The position numbers and the translations under genes were made by a program. Shown piece by piece: positions 7,696 through 16,131 of a stretch of DNA of 39,306 bases. The stretch is taken from the NCBI GenBank assembly GCA_030749235.1, contig JASMKM010000053.1, positions 1-39,306 of the forward strand, read 5' to 3'. The stretch is from Planctomycetota bacterium (lineage in GTDB: Bacteria; Planctomycetota; UBA1135). The notes beneath the pieces were generated by a model. The model was not told the DNA's origin and searched no databases. It was given only the letters and a program-made list of their open reading frames with translations. The first letter of the stretch is position 1. Every line of letters begins with the position of its first letter.

Positions 7696-9642
7696 GTGGA
7701 AACCTTAGACAAATCCTCCGACCTATCGTTGCCAGCGGTCATCAACCGTTCGCGTAGCGAGGATATCCAAAACCTGTGGGAGCAGGTCTTGGAGCATAAT
7801 GTCGACCATGTCGATGGCGGCGAGGTAACCAACATTGATTCGGGTGGCCTGGCGCTGCTGCTCGACGGCCTGCGCCGCGCGCGCTTCGAAGGCAAGCAGG
7901 TCGTGATCTCGAACCCGACTCCCCCGCTGCTGGCGGTTCGTCGGGCATTTAACCTCTACGACATGTTGCAATTCCCGGATGGTTCGGAAGACTCCATCCT
8001 CGAGGCGGAGCTCGGCATGCGCCTCGGCGAGGTCCTTGTCGAACTCGGGTACCTCGATGCCGAAAACCTGGAGCAGGCGGTTGCAGCCGCCCAAGAACGT
8101 CCGGACACCTACCTCGGCCAAGTGCTCGTCGAGGAGGGGCACATCACCGAAGAACAGTTGGCGCGTGCTCTGGCCATGCAACATGGTTTGCCTTACGTCG
8201 ACCCGTCGCGCGAAGGCATCCTCGACGTTGCACTTGAATGTGACGTGCCTTTTGCCGAACTGCGCGTACACGGCATTCTGCCCTACCTCCGCCTCGGCGA
8301 CACCATCGCCGTCTCGCTGAAGGACCCGGCCGACGTCTACGCCGCCGACGTGGTGCGCAAGTACACCGGCCTGTCAGTGATCACCACGGTGGCTACCCCG
8401 GAGGCAATCAACACCGGCCTCGATAACATCCAACGCGCCATCGCCACCAGTGGCGGTACCGGCGAGTCGAACATTGACGAGGAGTCGGTCAGTGCCGAGG
8501 ATCGCTTCAACGAGATTGTCGTCAACGCAATCATCGAAGGTGCCTCCGACATCCACATCGAGCCCTTCTCGGACTATTACATCCTGCGCTATCGCGTAGA
8601 TGGACGCCTGCACGAAGTTGCACGCTTGAGCGTCGAGATCGGCCACTCGTTGGTCGCCCGCATCAAGGTGACCGCCGGTTGCGACATCGCAGAGAAGCGC
8701 CTGCCGCAGGATGGGCGCATTCATTATCAGGACCGTTCGCGCGACGTCGACCTGCGGATCAACACGCTGCCTTGTGTCAACGGCGAGAAGGCTGTCATGC
8801 GTATCCTCGACCGCAACACGTCGGCCTTGGCCTTGGATATGCTCGGCCTTTACGGCAACAACGACGCTTGGTTGAAGGAGGCTATCCACCAGCCCCATGG
8901 CATGGTGCTCGTGACCGGACCGACCGGATCGGGCAAGACCACCACCCTGTACAGCGTGCTGGACGAGATCGTGAATCCGGAAACCAACGTTTCAACGGTT
9001 GAGAACCCGGTGGAACGTGCCGTTAAGGGTGTAAACCAGACGCAAGTCAATCACAAGGCAGGCCTCACCTTCGAGCTCTGCCTGCGCGCGTTGCTGCGTC
9101 AGGACCCTGACGTAATCATGATTGGTGAGATTCGAGACTACGAGACTGCAGAAATCGCGGTCGAAGCGGCTTTGACTGGTCACTTGGTGCTCGCAACCTT
9201 ACACACCAACGATGCCCCAGGTGCGGCATCGCGCATGATCCAGATGGGCATGGAGCCATTCCTGGTGGCTGCGACCTTACGCGCCGTGGTCGCGCAACGA
9301 CTGGTCCGGAAGCTGTGCGAATCTTGCAAGAAGCCGGTGGAACATCCTGCCAAGGTCTTGCGTCAATTCGGCAACCAGGGACTCTCCGAAGGCCCTCATT
9401 TCTCATCCGCTGGCTGCGCCGCTTGTCGCCATACCGGCTACGACGGACGTCGCGGTATCTTTGAAGTGATGAAGGTCACGGATGACATTCAGGACCTCAT
9501 CGCCACCAACCCATCATCTGCTGACCTGCGCAGACTCGCGCTAGAGGAAGGCATGGACTCACTTCTCGCGGATGGCATGGACCGCGTGAATCGTGGCGTC
9601 ACCACCCTGGAAGAGGCGCTGCGCGCCGGAGGTAAATCATGA
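7696..9642 (+). CDS. gspE: GspE/PilB-type secretion ATPase with N-terminal STAS-like and MshEN domains
   Basis: Walker A GPTGSGKTTTLYSVL, Walker B region DPDVIMIGEIRD, tetracysteine CESC...CAAC. N-terminus contains a STAS-like motif and tandem MshEN-like motifs. GTG start. Confidence 0.95.
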   Translation: METLDKSSDLSLPAVINRSRSEDIQNLWEQVLEHNVDHVDGGEVTNIDSGGLALLLDGLRRARFEGKQVVISNPTPPLLAVRRAFNLYDMLQFPDGSEDSILEAELGMRLGEVLVELGYLDAENLEQAVAAAQERPDTYLGQVLVEEGHITEEQLARALAMQHGLPYVDPSREGILDVALECDVPFAELRVHGILPYLRLGDTIAVSLKDPADVYAADVVRKYTGLSVITTVATPEAINTGLDNIQRAIATSGGTGESNIDEESVSAEDRFNEIVVNAIIEGASDIHIEPFSDYYILRYRVDGRLHEVARLSVEIGHSLVARIKVTAGCDIAEKRLPQDGRIHYQDRSRDVDLRINTLPCVNGEKAVMRILDRNTSALALDMLGLYGNNDAWLKEAIHQPHGMVLVTGPTGSGKTTTLYSVLDEIVNPETNVSTVENPVERAVKGVNQTQVNHKAGLTFELCLRALLRQDPDVIMIGEIRDYETAEIAVEAALTGHLVLATLHTNDAPGAASRMIQMGMEPFLVAATLRAVVAQRLVRKLCESCKKPVEHPAKVLRQFGNQGLSEGPHFSSAGCAACRHTGYDGRRGIFEVMKVTDDIQDLIATNPSSADLRRLALEEGMDSLLADGMDRVNRGVTTLEEALRAGGKS

Positions 9643-10805
9643 GCCTAACCGCCCTGAAGAGAAAGAAGAAGCCAGCCAAGACCGAGATGTCTTTCGGCGG
9701 CACCATTGCAAGTGGTGCGAACCAGAGTCAGGAGGATGATGCCGACAAGACCGCGATGGCGGATACGAGAATTAAGCTGAAGCCGAAGGAGACGCTTCAG
9801 GTCCTGATCCAGATGGACGCTATGCTCACTGCAGGTGTGCCCTTGTTGGCGGCTTTGCGCACCTTGATTGAACATGCGCAGACGCCTTCGGCCGAACGCG
9901 TGCTGACGCGACTGACTGCGATTGTAGAGAGCGGCCATGATCTGTCGCATGCCTTCCAGAGTCTGCCGAACTGCTTCCCGATGTACGTGGTCCACCTGAC
10001 CGCCGCCGGTGAACAGTCGGGTGCCTTGGATGAGGCACTGCAACGGTCAATCCAACTTCTCGACAACCAGTTGGTGTTGGGCGGCAAAATCAAGGGTGCC
10101 TTGATGTACCCGGGCTTCCTACTGTTTATGACCTTCGTCATGACCACCGGCATCCTCTACTTCCTGGTTCCGAAGTTCGAGAGCCTAATGATGAAGAAGC
10201 CGGAGATGCTGCCTTGGACCACGAAGCTGGTGCTCGGCGCCTCGCAGAGCCTCCGCGCACAACCAGGCGTGGTGATGGGCATGTTCGGCGTGATGCTGGT
10301 AGCCGGTATCTTCCTGGTCAAGTCCAAGAAGGCACGCGGCACCCTATTCGACATCATCAGCCACGTACCGGTAATCGGTGACCTAATCTTCAAGGCCTAC
10401 CTGTCACGTTCCGTAGGCACCTTGGCGCTGACCTTGGAGTCCGGCGTGCCGATTCTGACCGGTCTAGAACACGCGCGCCAGGTCTCGGAGCTGCCACGTT
10501 TGCAGGCACTATGGTCGCAGACCTCCGCCATCGTGCGCGACGGTAAGCCCATGTTCACCGCCTTGGCAGGTGAGGACCTGCCCCCTGCGTTGATCCAGAT
10601 GATTATCGCCGGCGAATCCTCGGGGTCGCTGGATACCAGCCTGCGCCGTGCGGCCGAGTTCCTCGACCGCGAGACTCAGGCTGCACTCAACGCCTTCACC
10701 AGCCTGCTCGGCCCTGCCACCGTCGTCGTCGCCGGTGGTGTCGTCGGCTTCATCGTAATCGCCCTGATGACCCCCATCCTCACCATGGCAAAGTTCGTCG
10801 GATAA
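9639..10805 (+). CDS. gspF: GspF/PilC-type inner-membrane platform protein
   Basis: Typical GspF repeats (MDAMLTAGVPLLAALRTL..., GEQSGALDEAL; LESGVPILTGLEHAR...GESSGSLDTSL) and TM segments. Confidence 0.95.
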   Translation: MSLTALKRKKKPAKTEMSFGGTIASGANQSQEDDADKTAMADTRIKLKPKETLQVLIQMDAMLTAGVPLLAALRTLIEHAQTPSAERVLTRLTAIVESGHDLSHAFQSLPNCFPMYVVHLTAAGEQSGALDEALQRSIQLLDNQLVLGGKIKGALMYPGFLLFMTFVMTTGILYFLVPKFESLMMKKPEMLPWTTKLVLGASQSLRAQPGVVMGMFGVMLVAGIFLVKSKKARGTLFDIISHVPVIGDLIFKAYLSRSVGTLALTLESGVPILTGLEHARQVSELPRLQALWSQTSAIVRDGKPMFTALAGEDLPPALIQMIIAGESSGSLDTSLRRAAEFLDRETQAALNAFTSLLGPATVVVAGGVVGFIVIALMTPILTMAKFVG

Positions 10806-10808
10806 GTC

Positions 10809-11231
10809 ATGAAGAAGAGAACAAAAAACGGGTTCACGCTCATCGAGGTCGCCATCGCAGTGGTGCTCATCGTGATTGTGGGAACTTCGGCCATCGCCGC
10901 CTTGCGCGTCGGCATGAAGACCATGGGAGGTACGCAGACCACCGCCATTGCGTCGGCAGCGATTCGAGAGTTCCGCGAGTACACCTTTAAGTACAGCATC
11001 GAGGATATCGATGCACTCCATAACACCACCAGCTCGGCAATCCTCGGCGACGGCAATGCGATGCCGGACACCGATGGCATGACCCTTCACCTAACGGTGA
11101 CTCCGGTGGACGATTACGACCCGTCGGTGACCGTCGCTGCGGGAGACTCGCGCACCCGCGTGGTCACGGTCATCGCTGCATTGGACAGTGTTGAGCTCAT
11201 GGAGGCAGTATGGCTGGTCGCAGAACACTAA
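10809..11231 (+). CDS. Minor pseudopilin (GspI-like)
   Basis: Prepilin signature KNGFTLIEVAIAVVLIVIV. Confidence 0.75.
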   Translation: MKKRTKNGFTLIEVAIAVVLIVIVGTSAIAALRVGMKTMGGTQTTAIASAAIREFREYTFKYSIEDIDALHNTTSSAILGDGNAMPDTDGMTLHLTVTPVDDYDPSVTVAAGDSRTRVVTVIAALDSVELMEAVWLVAEH

Positions 11232-11695
11232 GGGATGGCGGGTTTTCGCTGATCGAGGCAGTGATGGTCGCTGCCATCGCCCTGGTCATTTTTGGCATGG
11301 CGGTGCCTGCAGCCCAGAACAATGACATCGCCGGAACTGTGGCGCGGAGCATGGTCTCTGACGCCGTGCGTGCTCGTTCCTATTCGCGACGTACCTGGGA
11401 AGCCGTGACCATGCAGGTCGACACCGTGAATGACCGCTGGCGCACCTTGCGCGAGGACGGCACGCCGCTGTCGAGCATCGGCGCAAACGAAAACGGCTGG
11501 CATTCGCTGCCACTTGGTGCCGAATTCCAGGTAATCGACGGCATGCCCAGCGACCTTGTGTTCCTGCCGAACGGCCGGGCCTCTCAATCGGCCGCGATTC
11601 ACGTGATCTTTGGTAACCACAAGTGGCTGCTCGGGGTAGATGGCCTGAGCGCTAGGATCCGTGCCGAACCTATCCATGAGACCGTAGAGGGATAA
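11210..11695 (+). CDS. Minor pseudopilin (GspH-like)
   Basis: Prepilin signature DGGFSLIEAVMVAAIALVIFGMAVPA; overlaps upstream gene by 22 nt. Confidence 0.75.
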   Translation: MAGRRTLRDGGFSLIEAVMVAAIALVIFGMAVPAAQNNDIAGTVARSMVSDAVRARSYSRRTWEAVTMQVDTVNDRWRTLREDGTPLSSIGANENGWHSLPLGAEFQVIDGMPSDLVFLPNGRASQSAAIHVIFGNHKWLLGVDGLSARIRAEPIHETVEG

Positions 11696-11706
11696 GGAGG
11701 AAGTCC

Positions 11707-12255
11707 ATGAGAATCCACAGAATCAAGCGAGCCAACGGTTTCACCCTGATTGAAATCATGATCGCGACCACCATCGCGATGATTCTCCTGTTCGGTGCAC
11801 TCTACTCCACCAGCGAGACCCTCAACGTGGTGCGTGAAGGCGATGCCGTCGTCCACACCAACGTGCATGGGCGTCGTGCCCTGGACCGCGTGCTGAAGGA
11901 TTTCCGCTACTCGGCGGCGCTCGCGATCACCGGAGATAACGAGACCGGCTGGAGTATCGCTGTGACCACCACCGGAACCTTGGACCCCGGAGCCTTAACC
12001 TACAACTGGACTCCAAACTCCAAGACGCTTACCGTCACCGGCCCAAGCGGTACCGAGATAGTACTCCAAGATCTGCGTAGCTTCTCGGTCAACACCGTGA
12101 CCGAAACCATCGACGAGGAGAACGTCATCACCCGGGTGTCGGTCGAATGGGAACTCGGCATTACTGCCGGCAATGAAGCCGGTGTGGAAGGCATCCATGA
12201 GGAACGCACCCTTTCGCTCGCTGGAGCGACCTGGGTAAGAAAAAATGATATTTAG
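11707..12255 (+). CDS. Minor pseudopilin (GspJ/PilW-like)
   Basis: Prepilin signature ANGFTLIEIMIATTIAMILLFGALYSTSETL. Confidence 0.75.
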   Translation: MRIHRIKRANGFTLIEIMIATTIAMILLFGALYSTSETLNVVREGDAVVHTNVHGRRALDRVLKDFRYSAALAITGDNETGWSIAVTTTGTLDPGALTYNWTPNSKTLTVTGPSGTEIVLQDLRSFSVNTVTETIDEENVITRVSVEWELGITAGNEAGVEGIHEERTLSLAGATWVRKNDI

Positions 12256-13780
12256 GAATAAGGCCACTCGACTCCGAGCAAGGGGATCGGTGCTGTTGAT
12301 GACCCTGGTCATCATCGGCTTGGTTTCCACCCTTACCATCTCCTTCAGTGGCTCGATCATCTCACACCTGCAGGTGTCGCGCGACCAGACGGCTGCGATG
12401 CACGCCGAACTTTCGGCCCAATCTGGCCTCGAATATGCCGGGCGACAACTGCTCATCGATCCGCTTTGGCAGGGCACCGGCGGCGACACAATCATGTTCA
12501 CGGAAGGGTCGGCCTTCATGGTCGAACGCTTGCCCGGCGAACAGTCCAAAATTCTGCCGACGCAAGTGAAGCTCGAGGTGGACGGCATGCAGTCCGCAGC
12601 GCGCACCGCTTTCCAGGTGCACCTGCGAGTGGATCCGGGCGACCCTCTGCTGGACAAGGCCTTATCGGTACTTGGCGACACCTCCGGGTCCAACCTGCAG
12701 ATTCTCGGTGACTACCTGATTCTGGACGCGCCTGGTTGGCTATGGAGTTACCGCCACGACCTGCTCGACGAGATGCAGACGGAAAAGGATGCCAGAGTTC
12801 AAAGGCTGAAAGCCCAAGCCGACGCCGATGCCGACTGGAAGAGCCAACAACAGCAAATTGACAAGCGTTCCGCTGCAACCATCGCCAAGGAGAAGAGCCT
12901 GGGGTTGAACGCCGATGGCACTCCAGACCGCGCCTATTACGCTTCCTTAAGCGTGACGGACAAGACACGCATCAAGCGCCTTTACAAGAAATGGAAGTCG
13001 GACATGAAAGCGCAACGCAAGCGTGTCGTCGTCGACCCCACCCAGGATGAGTTGCTGCATGTTCGAAGCGAGAGCAAGCAGGTCAAAGGTGTCTGGACCC
13101 GGACCGAAGACGATGACTCGAACCTGATTGCCTTGTCGCGGATCGACTCCAAGGACACCTTCCACAACTTCAGCTCGCAGCTCTACAGCTGGGCAGCCGA
13201 GCAAAAGCAGGTCCAGCAGCCTGTCCATGCACCGGGTTGGGACCTGGATTCCTACTTGGTACCTGGGCCCTCTGTGAAAATCTTTGACCGCGTCACCGAC
13301 TTGTCCGACATCGACATCCAGCAGACCGCCGTGTTTATCCTGGATCCCGGCCAGCGGTTAACCTTGACCAACGTCAACTTCGACGGCGGCATGGTGGTCT
13401 GGTGCGAGAAGGATTTCGACGTCGCTGGGCCACCACGCAACACCGTAATTCTAAACGGCGACAACACCGTTGGCGGAGCCAACCTGAACCTCGAGAATGA
13501 GGCCCTCTATGCTCCGGGTTGCCTATTCAACGTCAAGGGCAAGGGACGACACAGCATTACCGGCTTCAGCCTAGTACACAGTTTGCAGCAGGTGAAACGG
13601 CTGCATCACAGTGGCGTGATGATCGTCCTGAACTCGGCCGACGGCATCTACGACAGCAGCTTCACCTATGAGCGCAATACCGCGCTGCGTCCCCCCACCG
13701 GTATGACTTTCTTCGGCAACATCCCAGGGGTCAGCGTTGAGCTGCAACTGGAATCAATCGACCTCCCGCCGACCCTCTGA
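12245..13780 (+). CDS. GspK/PilX-like large minor pseudopilin with charged coiled insertion
   Basis: RARGSVLLMTLVIIGLVSTLTISFSGSIISHLQVSRDQTAAMHAELSAQSGLEYA: GspK/PilX-like N-terminus lacking Glu+5; last gene of operon. Confidence 0.65.
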   Translation: MIFRNKATRLRARGSVLLMTLVIIGLVSTLTISFSGSIISHLQVSRDQTAAMHAELSAQSGLEYAGRQLLIDPLWQGTGGDTIMFTEGSAFMVERLPGEQSKILPTQVKLEVDGMQSAARTAFQVHLRVDPGDPLLDKALSVLGDTSGSNLQILGDYLILDAPGWLWSYRHDLLDEMQTEKDARVQRLKAQADADADWKSQQQQIDKRSAATIAKEKSLGLNADGTPDRAYYASLSVTDKTRIKRLYKKWKSDMKAQRKRVVVDPTQDELLHVRSESKQVKGVWTRTEDDDSNLIALSRIDSKDTFHNFSSQLYSWAAEQKQVQQPVHAPGWDLDSYLVPGPSVKIFDRVTDLSDIDIQQTAVFILDPGQRLTLTNVNFDGGMVVWCEKDFDVAGPPRNTVILNGDNTVGGANLNLENEALYAPGCLFNVKGKGRHSITGFSLVHSLQQVKRLHHSGVMIVLNSADGIYDSSFTYERNTALRPPTGMTFFGNIPGVSVELQLESIDLPPTL

Positions 13781-13820
13781 CCAGGAAGCCACCGGCTTCC
13801 CCAACGATTTTCCTTCCCTG

Positions 13821-13846
13821 CCGCAGTCCTTCGGGGCTGCGGTTTT
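13821..13846 (+). terminator. Rho-independent terminator with cUUCGg tetraloop
   Basis: CCGCAGTCC-TTCG-GGGCTGCGG (9-bp stem with one G-U pair) followed by TTTT; preceded by a second hairpin GGAAGCC-ACC-GGCTTCC at 13784-13800. Confidence 0.9.
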
Positions 13847-13889
13847 CCTATTGAGTGATCAAGCGGAAATCCGCAAATGAAATCGTTGC

Positions 13890-14064
13890 CATGAAGGACA
13901 CCTTCTTCCACGGCCAGCTGGTGGTCCTGAACCAGGTTTCGAACCTGAAGGATTCGGTGATCATCTACGACGAAAACGTTGCGATGGCATCACCACAGAG
14001 CGTCGGATTCGGCACCAGCATCGGAAGTACAGACATGATCTCGGTGTACGAGGACTTCGACTAA
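13890..14064 (+). CDS. Small ORF resembling the C-terminus of the GspK/PilX-like protein; possible duplicated remnant
   Basis: FFHGQLVVLNQVSNLKDSVIIYDENVAMASPQSVGF... aligns ungapped by eye with the C-terminal 53 residues before the end of ORF 12245-13780 (14/53 identities by hand count). Confidence 0.45.
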
Positions 14065-14102
14065 GCACTCTGGGTATTCCGACGCCATAAAAGCCGTCTC
14101 CC

Positions 14103-14131
14103 TTCACCGAGAGGCTGCCTTTGCCTACAAT
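14103..14131 (+). promoter_or_regulatory. Predicted sigma70-type promoter TTCACC-N17-TACAAT
   Basis: 4/6 and 5/6 consensus matches with 17-bp spacer; predicted TSS falls at about the ATG at 14138. Confidence 0.45.
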
Positions 14132-14137
14132 CAGCAA

Positions 14138-15400
14138 ATGGCCACCCGCAAGGATCCCATGCAGCGTCATTCCTGTCGACAAGCCGACGCCGGCCTTCGC
14201 CATCGGGCCGTCACCGAGTCCAAACACCTCGACCACCTCTTCGAGACCAGCTTTCCGTCCTTCGGCGGTGCCTTCCTGCGCCGCATCTGGACCCTTCTCG
14301 ATGAGGCAATCGGCCTTGGCCTGCCGATGACGCTGTCGGTCTCTGGTCCAGTCACTGCCAGCGGCCAACATTACGCCTGGTTAAACCCGCTGCTCGAGAC
14401 CGGTTGGTTCGCTTACCTCTCAGTCACCGACGCAATCTGCTACCACGATGCCCATCGCGCCCTCGCGTCGGTCGCCGAAAGCGATTTCACCGAGGTGCCA
14501 ATCTTCGGCGATGACGGACAGCTACGCGAGGACGAAATCATCCGCATCACCGACATCGGCTTCCCCGAAGGCGTGCTGCTGGATACCGATCGTTACCTAT
14601 GTCGTTTGTTGCGCTTGCCCGAATTCCAGCGCCGCATGACCGGTCCCGAGTTCCGCAACCTGCTCGGCAAGCACTTGGCGGCGACAGAGCAAGCGAGCGA
14701 TGCCCAGGAAGGACTGTTGGCCTTATGCCATCGCAAGGCCATGCCGATCTTTGTGGGCGCGCCTTCCGACGGATCGGTGTTCCTGAACTCCACCTTGCTG
14801 TACGCCTTGTCTGATGTCTGCGGCGATGACTACGCCTTCGACCTGGACCTACATGGCGAGGTCCTCGAGTCCTGTGCCTACCACCATTGGGGCCTGTTCG
14901 AATCCGAAGCTAAGAACCTCGGCACCTTGATTCTCGGCGGTGGCGTGCCGAAGAACTTCAACCTGCAGCCAGAACCGGCCCTCAGCCAGATCTTCGGTTT
15001 CGACGACATCCGCGGCTACCTGTACGACATCCAAATCACCACTGCCCCAGTCACCGACGGCTCCTTGTCGAGCTGTCCCCCCGCCGAGGCGGTCACTTGG
15101 GGCAAGGTCAACAAGGACAACTACCGTCAGACCACCGAAAGCTTCCAATGTGATTACTCCATCGTGATGCCACTACTGACCAAGGCGCTCCTCGAAAAGC
15201 GTGACCGCCTTCAGGCGCTACAGGAGGATTTAGGTGCCGAGACCTTACTGCAACGGCATCCTGAGGCCGCTGGATATCTGCGTTCCAGTGAAGGATTCCG
15301 TCTGTTTGAAGATCGTGAACGGCTACTGGATGCGTTGCGAGGCAAAGTACGCGATAATGCTGCCCGCCTGCGCACAGACTCCGGCCTGTCACCGGCTTGA
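14138..15400 (+). CDS. Deoxyhypusine synthase-like protein
   Basis: DHS family motifs LILGGGVPKNF and EAVTWGKVN (eukaryotic DHS EAVSWGKI, containing the catalytic lysine), plus FLNSTLLYAL and DLDLHGEVL. Confidence 0.85.
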   Translation: MATRKDPMQRHSCRQADAGLRHRAVTESKHLDHLFETSFPSFGGAFLRRIWTLLDEAIGLGLPMTLSVSGPVTASGQHYAWLNPLLETGWFAYLSVTDAICYHDAHRALASVAESDFTEVPIFGDDGQLREDEIIRITDIGFPEGVLLDTDRYLCRLLRLPEFQRRMTGPEFRNLLGKHLAATEQASDAQEGLLALCHRKAMPIFVGAPSDGSVFLNSTLLYALSDVCGDDYAFDLDLHGEVLESCAYHHWGLFESEAKNLGTLILGGGVPKNFNLQPEPALSQIFGFDDIRGYLYDIQITTAPVTDGSLSSCPPAEAVTWGKVNKDNYRQTTESFQCDYSIVMPLLTKALLEKRDRLQALQEDLGAETLLQRHPEAAGYLRSSEGFRLFEDRERLLDALRGKVRDNAARLRTDSGLSPA

Positions 15401-15405
15401 CCCCT

Positions 15406-16131
15406 ATGATTTCTGTCGTCGTCCCAATCCTCAACGAGTCCGGCAACATCAATCCGTTGATTGATGAGATTCACGCTGCGCTCGGTGACCGCTTCGCCGA
15501 GTACGAGATTATCTATGTCGATGACGGCTCCACCGACGATTCGCCGAAGGAGCTTGCCGAACGTTTGGCGCTAGATTCCCACCTACGCGTGATTCGCCAC
15601 AGTAAGGCCTGTGGTCAGAGTTCCGGGGTGCGCACTGGCGTGAAGCACGCCAAGTTCCCATGGATCGCCACCTTAGATGGCGACGGACAAAACCACCCGG
15701 GCGATATCCCAGCCCTATGGGATGCCAAACCCGAAGGCTTGAGCCCGGAGACTCCTTGGCTCGCCATTGGTCATCGGGTCGATCGCCAGGACACCAACTC
15801 CAAGCGTTGGGCGTCACGCTTCGCCAACCGCATCCGCGCCAAGGCGCTGCAGGACGACACTCCCGACACCGGCTGTGGCATCAAGCTTTTCTCACGCGCG
15901 ACCTTCCTCGACCTGCCATGGTTCAACCATGTGCACCGCTACTTGCCGGCCTTGGTCCGACGTGCAGGAGGCACCTCGGTCTCGGTACCGGTCCGCCACC
16001 GCGAACGCGGCGAAGGCACATCCAAGTACGGCGTCTGGGATCGCGCATGGGTCGGCATGCGTGACTTGCGCGGCGTGAAGTGGTTAATGGCGCGCAACGC
16101 CGTACCTTTTGCCGAAGAGGTCGAGAAGTGA
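15406..16131 (+). CDS. Glycosyltransferase family 2 (polyprenyl-phosphate glycosyltransferase-like)
   Basis: ISVVVPILNESGNINPLIDEI...YVDDGSTDDS...TLDGDGQNHPGDI. Confidence 0.9.
   Translation: MISVVVPILNESGNINPLIDEIHAALGDRFAEYEIIYVDDGSTDDSPKELAERLALDSHLRVIRHSKACGQSSGVRTGVKHAKFPWIATLDGDGQNHPGDIPALWDAKPEGLSPETPWLAIGHRVDRQDTNSKRWASRFANRIRAKALQDDTPDTGCGIKLFSRATFLDLPWFNHVHRYLPALVRRAGGTSVSVPVRHRERGEGTSKYGVWDRAWVGMRDLRGVKWLMARNAVPFAEEVEK

Noticed and set aside
11995-12693. 232-aa minus-strand ORF spanning two pseudopilin genes
   Set aside because: Crosses two well-supported plus-strand genes and has no domain signature.
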